This document shows, one piece after another, positions 50,797 to 61,463 of a stretch of DNA of 64,000 nucleotides (within the stretch, counting starts at the first letter, position 1; each line of letters opens with the position of its first letter). A program made the translations under genes and the position numbers. The notes beneath the pieces were generated by a model. It did no database searches and had not been told where the DNA came from. It saw only the letters and a list, made by a program, of their open reading frames with translations. Source of the DNA: a bacterium (lineage in GTDB: Bacteria > Krumholzibacteriota > Krumholzibacteriia > LZORAL124-64-63); assembly GCA_016712675.1 (NCBI GenBank), contig JADJQR010000001.1:1550001-1614000 (forward strand). The letters run 5' to 3'.

Positions 50797-51938
50797 CCGA
50801 CCTTCGCGCCGAATTCCTGCTGCGCCCGGACGTGGTCTTCCTGAACCACGGCTCGTTCGGCGCCTGCCCGCGCCCGGTCTTCGCCGAGTACCAGCGCCTG
50901 CAGCGCGAACTGGAGGCGGAGCCGGTCGACTTCCTGCACACCGGGCGCACCCTGCCGGGACGCCTGGCCGCCGCGCGCGCGGAGCTGGCGGCCTTCCTGG
51001 GCGCCCGGCGCGACGACCTGGTCTTCGTGCCGAACGCCACCTGGGGCGGCAACGTCGTGGCCCGCTCGCTGCGCCTGCAGCCCGGCGACGAGGTCCTGAC
51101 CACCGACCACGAGTACGGCGCGATGGAGCGCGCCTGGACCTTCGCCTGCGAAAGGGCCGGGGCCAGCCTGGTGCGCGCGCGCCTGCCGATGCCGCTCGTG
51201 GATCCGGGCCAGGCGGTGGAGGCCGTGTGGCGCGCCGTCACGCCGCGGACCCGCGTGCTGATGCTGAGCCACATCACGTCACCAACGGCGCTGGTGCTGC
51301 CGGTGGCCGAGCTGGTGCGGCGAGCCGCCGAGCGCGGCATCCTCAGCTTCATCGACGGTGCGCACGCGCCGGGCCAGATCCCGCTCGGGCTCGACGAACT
51401 GGGCGCCGATTTCTACACCGGCAACTGCCACAAGTGGCTGCTCTCGCCCAAGGGCGCCGGCTTTCTCCACGTGCGGCGCGATCGCCAGGACCTGGTCGAG
51501 CCCCTCGCCGTCAGCTGGGGCTGGCGCGTGGACCAGCCCGGGCCCAGCCGCTTCGTCGACGAGCACGACTGGACAGGCACCCGCGACCCCTCGGCCTGCC
51601 TGGCGGTGCCGGCGGCGCTGGCCTTCCGGCGCGGTCACGACTGGGACCAGGTGTCTGCCTGGTGCCGCGAACTGACCGTCGCCGCGCGCGAACTGCTGGT
51701 TGCCGCGCTTGGGACCGAGGCACCCTGCCCGCCCAGGCCGTGGCTGGCGCAGATGGCCTCCGTGCCCCTGCCCGCGGTCGATGCGGCCAGGCTGGGCACC
51801 GCCCTGCGCGAACGGCATCGGATCGAGGTCCCCATCACGATGCTCAACGGACGGCCCTGGCTGCGGGTGTCCCTGCAGGCGTACAACTCACTGCGGGACA
51901 TCGAACTGCTGGTGATGGCTCTGCGCGCCGAACTCTGA
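50793..51938 (+). CDS. Class V aminotransferase-fold PLP enzyme (isopenicillin N epimerase-like)
   Basis: A 381-residue PLP enzyme. Motifs: VFLNHGSFGACPRPVF at the start, VPNATWGGNVVARSL, TTDHEYGAMERAW, SHITSPTALVLPVAEL, the FIDGAHAPGQIPLGLDELGADFYTGNCHKWLLSPKGAGFLHV block with the PLP Lys in HKWL, and a late DWTGTRDPSACL. The pattern fits the isopenicillin-N-epimerase-like subgroup related to cysteine desulfurases. The substrate is unknown. It is translationally coupled to the NhaC gene. Confidence 0.88.
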   Translation: MTDLRAEFLLRPDVVFLNHGSFGACPRPVFAEYQRLQRELEAEPVDFLHTGRTLPGRLAAARAELAAFLGARRDDLVFVPNATWGGNVVARSLRLQPGDEVLTTDHEYGAMERAWTFACERAGASLVRARLPMPLVDPGQAVEAVWRAVTPRTRVLMLSHITSPTALVLPVAELVRRAAERGILSFIDGAHAPGQIPLGLDELGADFYTGNCHKWLLSPKGAGFLHVRRDRQDLVEPLAVSWGWRVDQPGPSRFVDEHDWTGTRDPSACLAVPAALAFRRGHDWDQVSAWCRELTVAARELLVAALGTEAPCPPRPWLAQMASVPLPAVDAARLGTALRERHRIEVPITMLNGRPWLRVSLQAYNSLRDIELLVMALRAEL

Positions 51939-51984
51939 CCCGTGCCGCCTGGCGGTCGCTGCGGGCATCGCAGGATGCTAAATG

Positions 51985-52020
51985 TTGTTGCAACAATGAT
52001 CGCATCAACATATACTGTTG
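51985..52020 (+). promoter_or_regulatory. MarR operator-like palindromes on a sigma-70 promoter
   Basis: TTGTTGCAACAA (51985-51996) is a perfect 12-bp palindrome overlapping the -35 box. CAACA-TATAC-TGTTG (52006-52020) is a second inverted repeat covering the -10 box. Both share the TGTTG/CAACA half-site. They lie 28-63 bases ahead of the MarR start, the usual place for autoregulation. Confidence 0.65.
51988..52016 (+). promoter_or_regulatory. Sigma-70 promoter of the marR-yceI operon
   Basis: TTGCAA (51988-51993) and TATACT (52011-52016) with a 17-base spacer form a good housekeeping promoter. Transcription would begin near 52023, about 25 bases before ATG 52048. Confidence 0.7.
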
Positions 52021-52047
52021 CCTCGCCTGGAACGGGAGGTGCCGGGG

Positions 52048-52530
52048 ATGACCCTGAAGGAAGAGCTCCGCATGACGCGGAGCTTCAGTTCGCCCGAAGA
52101 GGAACTGAACCTGAACCTGCAGCGGACGGTGGGCCTGCTTGGCAAGCCGCTGTTCCGCTTCCTGAAGGCCCACGGCCTCAGCCTGGCCCAGTACAACATC
52201 CTGCGCATCCTGCGCGGCCAGCCGGAGCGGTGCCTACCGTGCCGGCAGATCGGCCTGCGCATGGTCACGCGGGAACCGGACGTCACCCGCCTGCTGGACC
52301 GCCTCGAGCGGGACGGCCTGGTGGAGCGGGACCGTTCCGAGGCGGACCGCCGTGTCGTGATGATCTCGATCACGAAGGCGGGGCTGGACCTGCTCGCGGA
52401 GCTCGACCAGCCGATGCGTGGCATCCACAAGGACTCGCTCGGCCACCTGACCCGGGCCGAGATCCGTGAACTGAACCGGCTGCTGGTCAAGGCCCGGCAG
52501 CCATTCCTCGAAGGAGAGGACCATGAATAG
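52048..52530 (+). CDS. MarR-family transcriptional regulator
   Basis: A 160-residue DNA-binding protein. ATG 52048 has GGAGG eight bases upstream; an in-frame TTG at 52018 lies in the promoter. The winged-helix pattern is clear: LSLAQYNILRILRGQPE, RQIGLRMVTREPDVTRLLDRLERDGLVERDRSEADRRVVMISITKAG. The extra residues around CLPCRQ include two Cys close together, which might allow redox sensing; this is speculation. The promoter carries two palindromes that could be its own operator. The stop overlaps the yceI start by eight bases. Confidence 0.9.
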   Translation: MTLKEELRMTRSFSSPEEELNLNLQRTVGLLGKPLFRFLKAHGLSLAQYNILRILRGQPERCLPCRQIGLRMVTREPDVTRLLDRLERDGLVERDRSEADRRVVMISITKAGLDLLAELDQPMRGIHKDSLGHLTRAEIRELNRLLVKARQPFLEGEDHE

Positions 52531-53122
52531 GACGATGAACCGGATGCTGCCGATGCTCGTGCTGAGCCTTCTGGCCCTGGCGGTGCCCGCGCTGGCCGCG
52601 CAGTACGAGATCGACACCGCGCACAGCGCGATCAGCTTCAAGATCAAGCACCTGACCATCAGCAGCGTGAAGGGCAGCTTCGACGATTTCGCCGGCACCT
52701 TCACGTTCGACCCGGCCGCGCCCAAGACCGGCTCGGTGGAGGCCGTGATCCAGGCTGCCTCGATCAGCACCGGCAACACCAAGCGCGACGAGCACCTGCG
52801 TGCGCCCGATTTCTTCGATGTCGCGCAGTTCCCGACCATCACCTTCAAGTCGACCGGCCTGACGATGACCAGCGCCACCGAAGGCACCCTCAGCGGCGAC
52901 CTGACCATGCACGGCGTCACCAAGCCGGTGACGCTGGCGGTGGTCTTCAACGGGACGATCAAGGATCCCTGGGGCAACGACAAGGCGGGCTTCGCAGCCA
53001 CGGGCAAGCTCGACCGCACCGAGTTCGGGCTTACCTACGGGAAGGTGATGGAGGGCGGCGGCCTGATGATCGGCAACGAGGTGGAGTTCACGCTCGACAT
53101 CCAGGGCGCGGCGAAGAAGTAG
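52523..53122 (+). CDS. YceI-family periplasmic lipocalin-like protein
   Basis: A 199-residue exported protein with a signal peptide (MLPMLVLSLLALAVPALAA). Family motifs: YEIDTAHSAISFKIKHLTISSVKGSF, a late DEHLRAPDFFDVAQFPTITFKS, LTMHGVTKPVTL, and DRTEFGLTYG. YceI proteins form a beta-barrel that binds long polyprenyl chains such as quinones. It is coupled to the MarR gene, which probably controls it. Confidence 0.93.
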   Translation: MNRTMNRMLPMLVLSLLALAVPALAAQYEIDTAHSAISFKIKHLTISSVKGSFDDFAGTFTFDPAAPKTGSVEAVIQAASISTGNTKRDEHLRAPDFFDVAQFPTITFKSTGLTMTSATEGTLSGDLTMHGVTKPVTLAVVFNGTIKDPWGNDKAGFAATGKLDRTEFGLTYGKVMEGGGLMIGNEVEFTLDIQGAAKK

Positions 53123-53146
53123 CCCCGTCGCGAACGCTGGAAATCC

Positions 53147-53170
53147 AGGGGGCCGCGCGCGCGGCCCCCT
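53147..53170. terminator. Bidirectional terminator between yceI and the methyltransferase gene
   Basis: A perfect 24-base palindrome (AGGGGGCCGCGC and its complement) lies between converging genes. TTGCC follows on the plus strand and GATTTCC on the minus strand. Confidence 0.6.
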
Positions 53171-53206
53171 TTGCCGCTTGGTTCGCGCGGTGCCGCGGGC
53201 GCGGCC

Positions 53207-54355
53207 TCAGCCGCCGCGGGTGGCGCCGACGACGACGAAGCGCGCGTCCCCGTCCAGCAGTTCATGGCTTCCGAACAGGCGATCGAGCTTCGCATGGTGC
53301 CCGAGGTGACGGTTGCCCACCACGAGCAGTCGCCCGCCCGGGCGCAACGTCGCGAAGGCCTGTGCGAACAGGCGTTCGGCGGCAGTGTCGGCCACCGCGT
53401 GGCCCTGGTGGAAGGGCGGGTTGCAGACGACCAGGTCCAGCGAGGCGGGCGCAACGTCGGCCAGGCCGTCGGCCGCTGCGAAGCGCACGCGTCCCCGTTC
53501 TCCCGTGAGCACCGATTCGTTGCGCGCGAGGTTGGCTTCGGCGCAGGTCACGGCGCGGTACGATTCGTCGACGCCCAGCACGCTCGCCTGCGGAAGGTGC
53601 CAGGCCAAGGCCAGGGCCAGCACGCCGTCCCCGCATCCGAGATCGGCCACAGCGAGCGCCTTCTCGCTGGCAGGCAGGTGTCGCAACAGCAGTGCGGTCC
53701 CGCCGTCGAGCCGCCCGCCGCCGAACACGCCGGGGGCGCCGGCCAGTTCCAGCCGTGGCAGCGGACGGTAGATCCGGTTCGGTGGCGGCGGCGGCAGCTC
53801 ACGCGCCTCGAGCCTCGATGCGCCCAGGCGTGCCTTCTTCCAGCCCGGCGTGGTCTCGGTCGTGCCGACGATGGCCTCGAGGAGGCGCCAGGCGCGCGTC
53901 GGCGTGTGCTTGATCATCCCGCCGGAGACGAGCATCGCGCCCGGGACCAACGCTCCGCGCAGCCGGCGCAACGTCTCCTCCAGGCAGGCCAGGTCCTTCG
54001 GCAGCCGCAGCAGGGCCAGGTCGTGCTTTCCGGGCGGCGGCTCGTCCGCACCCGTGAACGGGACGGCGTCCGACGCCAGTCCGTTGGCGCGCAGGTTCGC
54101 CGCCAGGGCCAGTCGCCCCAGGTACGAATCGCCCCACGCGACGGGCCGCAGGCCCCGTGCCGCCAGAGCCACCGCCAGCGCACCCCAGCGATCCCCGACC
54201 AGCAGGAGGGTACGCCCCGGCGCCGGGGCCGAGGCCTCGACGTGGCGCAGCAGGTATTCGTCGGTGGCGTCCCAGGCCTGCAGGCCGCCCGTCGCTCCGG
54301 GCGGCCACCGATCCAGTCGCAGGTCGCTCCCGCCGCCCGTCAGGTGGGCCATCAT
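53207..54355 (-). CDS. RsmC/RlmG-like rRNA guanine-N2 methyltransferase
   Basis: A 382-residue protein; ATG 54355 has AAAGG four to five bases upstream. It has the duplicated methyltransferase layout of RsmC/RlmG: a degenerate N-terminal half (RTLLLVGDRWGALAVALAARGLRPVAW) and an active C-terminal half with SAM-binding VADLGCGDGVLALALAWHLP and VLGVDESYRAV. The catalytic NPPF motif sits in LDLVVCNPPFHQGHAV. This supports N2-methylation of a guanine in rRNA; whether 16S (RsmC) or 23S (RlmG) is not decided. Divergent from the UDP-glucose pyrophosphorylase gene. Confidence 0.83.
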   Translation of the reverse strand: MMAHLTGGGSDLRLDRWPPGATGGLQAWDATDEYLLRHVEASAPAPGRTLLLVGDRWGALAVALAARGLRPVAWGDSYLGRLALAANLRANGLASDAVPFTGADEPPPGKHDLALLRLPKDLACLEETLRRLRGALVPGAMLVSGGMIKHTPTRAWRLLEAIVGTTETTPGWKKARLGASRLEARELPPPPPNRIYRPLPRLELAGAPGVFGGGRLDGGTALLLRHLPASEKALAVADLGCGDGVLALALAWHLPQASVLGVDESYRAVTCAEANLARNESVLTGERGRVRFAAADGLADVAPASLDLVVCNPPFHQGHAVADTAAERLFAQAFATLRPGGRLLVVGNRHLGHHAKLDRLFGSHELLDGDARFVVVGATRGG

Positions 54356-54460
54356 CCGCCTTTCGTCATCCTGCGCGCGCGACGCACACTTCAGCCTCGC
54401 CAGCCACGACCGATCCGTGTACGCTGTCAGCCCGAACGGAACCACGACCGGAGCGTGCCG

Positions 54461-55834
54461 ATGACACCGCCCGCCGTCGACTTCGAGCCCTTCGAGCGCC
54501 TCATGACAGGCGAGGGTCTGCCCCCGATCGCGATCCGCACGTTCGCACACTACTACGCGCAACTGGCAGCCGGCCACACCGGGCTGCTGCCAGAAGCGGA
54601 GCTCGAACCCGCGACGGGGATTCCCGACGCCGACGCGCTGGACCCGGCGCTGGCAGCGGCGGGGCGCCGCGAGCTGTCGCGCACGGTGATGCTCAAGCTC
54701 AACGGCGGGCTCGGCACCGGCATGGGGCTGGAGCGGGCCAAGTCGCTGCTGGTGGTCAAGGACGGGCTCACGTTCCTGGACATCATCGCCGGCCAGGCTG
54801 CGGCCGCCGGCGTGCCCCTGATCCTGATGAACAGCTTCAGCACGCGCGGGGATTCCCTGGCTCGCCTGGCGGCCCACCGCCTGCCCGACCGCGGCTTGCC
54901 TGCCGATTTCCTGCAACACAAGGTGCCGAAGATCCTGGTCGAAGGGCTGCGACCGGCAGCCTGGCCGCGGGAGCCGGCCTTGGCCTGGTGCCCGCCCGGC
55001 CACGGCGATCTCTACACGGCCCTGCAGACCAGCGGCGCGCTGAAGCGCCTGCTGGCCGCGGGCTACCGCTACGCGTTCGTCTCGAACGCCGACAACCTGG
55101 GTGCCACGATCGATCCGGTGATCCTGGGGCACGTCGCCACCGGGGGTGCCCCGTTGGTGATGGAGGTGGCCGACCGCACGCCGGCCGACCGCAAGGGCGG
55201 CCATCTGGCGCGCGACCGCGATGGACGCCTGGTGCTGCGCGAACTGGCCCAGTGCCCGCCCGCGGACGAGGCGTTCTTCCAGGACCTCAGGCGTCATCGG
55301 TACTTCAACACGAACACGCTGTGGCTGGACCTGAAGGCGGTGGACGACGTGCTGCGGAGGCAGGACGGGATCCTCGGCCTGCCGATGATCCGCAATCGCA
55401 AGACGCTCGACCCGCGTGACCCGGGCTCGCCTGCGGTTTATCAGCTGGAGACGGCGATGGGGGCCGCGATCACACTGTTTCCCGGAGCAGCCGCGCTGCG
55501 GGTGCCGCGTGCCCGGTTCGCGCCGATCAAACACACCAGCGACCTGCTGGTCGTCCGTTCGGACTGCTACCTGCTGGAGCCGGACTACCGCGTGGTGCCG
55601 AACCCGGCCCGGACCCTGCCTCCGCCGGTCGTGGAACTCGACCCTGCCCACTACCGGTTCGTGGACGACCTCGAGCGCCGCTTCCCGGCGGGTGCGCCTT
55701 CGCTGATCGGTTGTCGCCGCCTGGTCGTGCGGGGCGACATCCGCTTCGGGCACGGCGTGGTGCTCAAGGGCGAGGTCGAGCTGACGGCCGCGCCAGGGAC
55801 CGTCCGCGAGATACCAGATAACTCCTATCTTTGA
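54461..55834 (+). CDS. UTP--glucose-1-phosphate uridylyltransferase, eukaryotic-type UDPGP family
   Basis: A 457-residue enzyme that makes UDP-glucose from glucose-1-phosphate and UTP. ATG 54461 has GGAG seven bases upstream. UDPGP-family motifs: VMLKLNGGLGTGMGLERAKSLL, ILMNSFSTRGDS, PPGHGDLYTALQTSG, FVSNADNLGATID, YFNTNTLWLDLKAV and FAPIKHTSDLLVVRSD. It resembles the eukaryotic UGP form rather than bacterial GalU. The C-terminal left-handed beta-helix part is short. UDP-glucose feeds envelope polysaccharides. The stop lies within a small palindrome upstream of the RpfC-like gene. Confidence 0.92.
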   Translation: MTPPAVDFEPFERLMTGEGLPPIAIRTFAHYYAQLAAGHTGLLPEAELEPATGIPDADALDPALAAAGRRELSRTVMLKLNGGLGTGMGLERAKSLLVVKDGLTFLDIIAGQAAAAGVPLILMNSFSTRGDSLARLAAHRLPDRGLPADFLQHKVPKILVEGLRPAAWPREPALAWCPPGHGDLYTALQTSGALKRLLAAGYRYAFVSNADNLGATIDPVILGHVATGGAPLVMEVADRTPADRKGGHLARDRDGRLVLRELAQCPPADEAFFQDLRRHRYFNTNTLWLDLKAVDDVLRRQDGILGLPMIRNRKTLDPRDPGSPAVYQLETAMGAAITLFPGAAALRVPRARFAPIKHTSDLLVVRSDCYLLEPDYRVVPNPARTLPPPVVELDPAHYRFVDDLERRFPAGAPSLIGCRRLVVRGDIRFGHGVVLKGEVELTAAPGTVREIPDNSYL

Positions 55835-55964
55835 AGATAACACGTAGATTGAACGTTGGGATTCAACGATTTAGCCGACGAATCGATTCAAGCCCGCCGC
55901 GGCCAGTGCCGAAACCACAGTGCGATGATTCCCAGTCCAGGTCCCCAGGAACGACGAGGTCGTG

Positions 55965-57662
<1,698 letters not shown>

Positions 57663-57682
57663 CCCGGACCATACGGCCCGGA

Positions 57683-58588
57683 TCAGGCGCGTCCTTCCAT
57701 CGCCCCCGGGGAAGTGCTTTCCAGCTGCTGGAGACGACGGTTCTGCGCCGCCACGAGGTGCTCGATCATGCGCAGGTCGCGCTCGTGCAGGCGCAGCGCC
57801 GTGTCGACCCAGATCCTGGTGATGGTGATGAGCTCCTCGTAGGTGACCGGGTTGATCACCTGCCTGACGCGGTTCATGGCATTGTGGGCGTTGCCCCGCT
57901 TCTGGTGGCGGCGGATGAAGTGCTCCACTGCATGTTCGCCCTGGCCGTCGGCCACGACCAGATCGACCAATCCCAACTCGCGCATCCTGCGGGCGGTCAT
58001 CAACTCGCCGCTCATGATGATGCGCTCGGCGATGTCCGGGCTCAGCCGCCGGATCAGGAAGCTGTACGCACCCATGCCGGGGATGAGGTTGAACAGCACC
58101 TCCGGCAGTCCGAACTTCGCGCTCTCCTCGGCGATCACGATGTTGCTCGAGATGGCGGCCTCGAAGCCCCCGCCCAGGGCATCGCCCTGGACCAGCGAGA
58201 TCGTCGTGAGAGGCTGCTCGAAGCTGACGCAATTCGGGTAGAGGACGTCGATGCACGCCTTGGCATAACGAAACAGGCCGTCACGGTCCCGCTGGCGGAT
58301 CAACGCGGCGAAAAGCTGCAGATCGCCGCCGAGGTTGAAGACCCCGGGCACGGTGCTGCCCAGGACCATGTAACGGATCGGCAGCGATTCGCCGTCGGTC
58401 CCGGGTCCGAGGTTGACCTGCTCGACGCGGTACTGGAAACGCCGCAGCTCGTCCAGGAGGTCCAGGTTGAAGCACGGGCGGCCGCGCGGGCGCAACCGGT
58501 ACCACAGCGTGTGCAACTCCGGATCGAATCGCACGACGAGTTGCTGGTATGGTCCCCAGATGCGGGGCAGTCCGAACGGTTGCTTCAC
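57683..58588 (-). CDS. rpfF: RpfF-type enoyl-CoA hydratase/thioesterase, DSF signal synthase
   Basis: Crotonase-superfamily enzyme that makes diffusible signal factors (cis-2-unsaturated fatty acids) by dehydrating and releasing 3-hydroxyacyl-ACP. The GTG at 58588 has GGGAG seven bases upstream and gives 301 residues, close to the usual 290 or so; the longer frame from 58630 lacks a ribosome-binding site. RpfF hallmarks are conserved: RPCFNLDLLDELR, PIRYMVLGSTVPGVFNLGGDLQLFAALI, and RDGLFRYAKACIDVLY. SLVQGDALGGGFEAAISS and FGLPEVLFNLIPGMGAYSFL carry the two catalytic Glu residues, and LITITRIWVDTALRL is near the C-terminus. Tail to tail with the RpfC-like kinase gene. Confidence 0.9.
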   Translation of the reverse strand: MKQPFGLPRIWGPYQQLVVRFDPELHTLWYRLRPRGRPCFNLDLLDELRRFQYRVEQVNLGPGTDGESLPIRYMVLGSTVPGVFNLGGDLQLFAALIRQRDRDGLFRYAKACIDVLYPNCVSFEQPLTTISLVQGDALGGGFEAAISSNIVIAEESAKFGLPEVLFNLIPGMGAYSFLIRRLSPDIAERIIMSGELMTARRMRELGLVDLVVADGQGEHAVEHFIRRHQKRGNAHNAMNRVRQVINPVTYEELITITRIWVDTALRLHERDLRMIEHLVAAQNRRLQQLESTSPGAMEGRA

Positions 58589-58815
58589 GACACGGCTCCC
58601 GGGCGAGGGGGTGTTCGACGAAACTAGCATCGCGCTTCGTGAGCCGTAAACAGTTGCCGAGACATATCTTATATGGATTATCTTTAGGAGTTAGATGAGC
58701 CTCCAGGGCTGATGTTCTCTCAATCCATGAGCGCGACTGCCGAAAACAGGAGCGGAAAGGACGGTCACGCGACACGGGACCACGGTCTGGTCCCCGAACC
58801 CGCGCACCACCGCCA

Positions 58816-59340
58816 ATGAGCCCGATCTCCCGTTGGTCCGAGAATCCCACCGGCGTCTTGGCCGAGTATCGCGACAGCGCCGATCGGCAGCAGGTGCGCG
58901 AGTGGGGGCTGCGCGCCGGCAAGCAACTGGAAGAGGGCAACGTCCGCGACGCGGAACTGACGCTGCGGCTGGCGCTGGCGAAAGCGCCGGCGGACCCGCT
59001 TTGCCGCTCCCTGCTGGCCGTCTGCCTGGCGACCGAACGCGGCAAGCTGGTCACTGCCGAGAAGCTGGCGCGCGGAGTGCTGGCTGCCGAACCGAACGAT
59101 CCGGTGGCCCGCTACGCGCTGGGTCGTGTGCTCATGCAGAAGGGCGATCGCGCCCAGGCATTTCGCGAATTCGCTCGCGCGAAAGCGCTGGCCGGTGGCG
59201 ATCCAGGCCTTCGCACGGCCGTGGAGCGGCAGGATCCGCGGCGTACGTCGGTCTTCCCGCACCTGCCGCGCGACCACACGCTGAACATCCTCGTCGGCCG
59301 CCTGTTCCGGCGGCTCGGCGCCAAGCGCCAGGCGCCCTGA
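58816..59340 (+). CDS. Small tetratricopeptide-repeat protein
   Basis: A 174-residue cytoplasmic protein. Residues 35-125 form TPR-like helical pairs: LRAGKQLEEGNVRDAELTLRLALAKAPADPLCRSLLAVCLA, then VTAEKLARGVLAAEPNDPVARYALGRVLMQKGDRAQAFREFARAKAL. The tail is basic with a TLNILVGRLFRRLGAKRQ end. No catalytic feature is seen. The ribosome-binding site is weak. It ends six bases from the ovoA stop on the other strand. Function unknown. Confidence 0.65.
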   Translation: MSPISRWSENPTGVLAEYRDSADRQQVREWGLRAGKQLEEGNVRDAELTLRLALAKAPADPLCRSLLAVCLATERGKLVTAEKLARGVLAAEPNDPVARYALGRVLMQKGDRAQAFREFARAKALAGGDPGLRTAVERQDPRRTSVFPHLPRDHTLNILVGRLFRRLGAKRQAP

Positions 59341-59345
59341 GCTCA

Positions 59346-61463
59346 TCAACGGCGGCGCCACACCGTCAGCTCGCTCAGCGTGTGCTGGTGCTTGCGCCGC
59401 GTCTCGCGGATCACGAACGGCACGTCCCGTGGCTGGCCGACCGGGTCGAAGGCGCCGCCGAGAGTCGCGCGGAGCGCAGCCAGCGTCGTGACGTTCTCGC
59501 CGTCGACCTTGCGGCCGCCCAGCCATTTGTCCATCGGCGTGAACTCTTCCAGCCAGGTGTAGGGCGACAGGATCACCAGCAGGCCGCCACTGCGGACGCG
59601 GTCCCCGATGTCCGCCAGGAAGCGCGCGGGGTCGTAGAGCCTGTCGATGAGGTTGGCCGCCAGCACCAGGTCGTAGTCCCGCAGCTGCGGCTTCAGGTTG
59701 TGGGCGTCGCCCTGCCTGAACTCGATGCGCCCGGCCGTCCCGTCCAGGCCCAGCTCCGCCAGCGTCCGCTCGTGGTAGGACACCAGTTCGCCCTCGTCGG
59801 GGATCGCGTAGCGGATGCTCCCGCGCTCCTGCAGCTGGTGGCAGACGCGGATGAACCGGGCCGAGAAGTCGATGCCGGTCACGTGCGCACAGAACCGCGC
59901 CAGCTCGAAGCTGGCCCGGCCGGTCGCGCAGCCCAGGTCCAGCGCGCGCTCGATCGTGCGGCCGCCCACCAGTTCGCGACAGGCCTCGGCGCAGCGGACG
60001 GCGAAGTTCGGCACCCCGAAGCGCTCTTGCCCGTAGTGGAACTCGCAGTACTGCGCGACCAGCTCGTCCGTCTTGTAGATGTCCTCGCGGATCTCCACCG
60101 CCTGCTCCGAGTCCACGTAGCGGAAGCCCGCGTGCTGGAAGAAGTGGCGCCGGAAGGCGTAGCGGCTGTGCCGGGTGGCCTCGTTGCCGGTCGAGATCCA
60201 GCTGCCGCCCTTGATGAGGTTGTGCTGGCCGTCGAAGGTCGGCGTCGAGAAGTCGTCATAGAGCGGATGCACGCGGAAGCCGGGGTAGCCCGCGATCGGC
60301 GTCTCGGTCCATTGCCAGACGTTGCCGATCACGTCGCCCAGCCCGGCCGTCAGGTGCGCGTCCACGGGCGTGGAGGAGGCCCAGCCCGCCAGCTCGAGGT
60401 TGCCGGCCGGGATCTCCCGGTCCGGCTGGTCGGGCAGGCCGCTCAGGTCCAGCAGCCGGTACCACTCGGCCTCGGTCGGCAGGCGGATCGGCCGGCCTTC
60501 GCGCGCGGCCTTCCAGTTGCAGAAGGCCTTCGCCTCGAGCTGGTTCACCTCCACCGGCCAGTTGCCCGGCAGGGGGATCTCCTCCGCCAGGCAACGCAGG
60601 TTCCAGCCGTCACCGGGCTGCGGCACCCAGAACAGCGGGTGGGTCGAGGGCCGGAACCCGCGCCACGACCAGCCCTCGGCCGTCCACCAGCGTTCGTCCC
60701 CGTAGCCGCCGTCGGCCATGAACGCTCGGTACTCGTCGTTGCTGACCAGCAGCGAGCCGGCCCGGAACGACGCCACCTGAACGTCCAGGCGCCCGTACTC
60801 GTTGTCCCAGCCATACAGCACGTGGTCGCCAGGCTTGCCCATCGTCACCGGGCCGCCGGCGATGGCGGTCCAGCCCGGCGCCGGCGCCGGTCCCCGCTGC
60901 GGGCAGATGGGCCAGTCCGCGGAGGGCCGCACCAGCGACAGCGGCAGCTGCCTGATCAGCACCGAGCTGGTCTCGAGGTGGATGCGCTCGTGCTCGATGC
61001 CCATGAGGATCGTCCACAGCGCGTCGTCCCAGCCGATCGGCGACGGGACCGGCAGGTGCGCGATAAGGTCCTCGACGATGCGTTTGACCTGGTCGCGGTA
61101 GGCGCGGACCTCCGCCACCGGGGGCCAGTCGTAGAGGCGGTCATCGAGGTCGTCCCAACTCATCTCGTCCACACCGACGGCGAAGATCGACTCGAAGCGC
61201 GCGTTCACGCGACGGTCCAGCAGCCCCGCCAGCAGCAGCTTGTTCACGAAGAAGACCGCGGTATGGCCCAGGTAGAAGATGAGCGGGTGCCGCAGGGGAT
61301 CGGCGCGGCGGTAGTACGCCTCGTCGTCGCCCAGGACGTTGAACAGGCGTTCGTAGGTCTCCCAGCTGTCTCGGTAGCACGTGAGGATCTCGGCGCGTTT
61401 GTCGGCGGCGGTCCGGCCCGGCAGTAGATCGAGCCTCACCGAGGGATGGGCTTGTCTGAGCAT
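59346..61463 (-). CDS. ovoA: OvoA: 5-histidylcysteine sulfoxide synthase / mercaptohistidine N-methyltransferase
   Basis: First enzyme of ovothiol biosynthesis, an iron enzyme joining cysteine to histidine, fused to a SAM methyltransferase. ATG 61463 has GGAGG five bases upstream; 705 residues is the normal OvoA size. The N-terminal DinB-like domain has iron ligands in FYLGHTAVFF and ILMGIEHERIHLETSS (HxxxHxE). A formylglycine-generating-enzyme-like domain (about 200-445) has GDVIGNVWQWTETPIAGYPGF, LIKGGSWISTGNEA, and RYAFRRHFFQHAGFR. The C-terminal methyltransferase (about 500-705) has RALDLGCATGRASFELARFC and an AANLIDRLYDPARFL motif. No OvoB lyase gene is nearby. Confidence 0.94.
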   Translation of the reverse strand: MLRQAHPSVRLDLLPGRTAADKRAEILTCYRDSWETYERLFNVLGDDEAYYRRADPLRHPLIFYLGHTAVFFVNKLLLAGLLDRRVNARFESIFAVGVDEMSWDDLDDRLYDWPPVAEVRAYRDQVKRIVEDLIAHLPVPSPIGWDDALWTILMGIEHERIHLETSSVLIRQLPLSLVRPSADWPICPQRGPAPAPGWTAIAGGPVTMGKPGDHVLYGWDNEYGRLDVQVASFRAGSLLVSNDEYRAFMADGGYGDERWWTAEGWSWRGFRPSTHPLFWVPQPGDGWNLRCLAEEIPLPGNWPVEVNQLEAKAFCNWKAAREGRPIRLPTEAEWYRLLDLSGLPDQPDREIPAGNLELAGWASSTPVDAHLTAGLGDVIGNVWQWTETPIAGYPGFRVHPLYDDFSTPTFDGQHNLIKGGSWISTGNEATRHSRYAFRRHFFQHAGFRYVDSEQAVEIREDIYKTDELVAQYCEFHYGQERFGVPNFAVRCAEACRELVGGRTIERALDLGCATGRASFELARFCAHVTGIDFSARFIRVCHQLQERGSIRYAIPDEGELVSYHERTLAELGLDGTAGRIEFRQGDAHNLKPQLRDYDLVLAANLIDRLYDPARFLADIGDRVRSGGLLVILSPYTWLEEFTPMDKWLGGRKVDGENVTTLAALRATLGGAFDPVGQPRDVPFVIRETRRKHQHTLSELTVWRRR

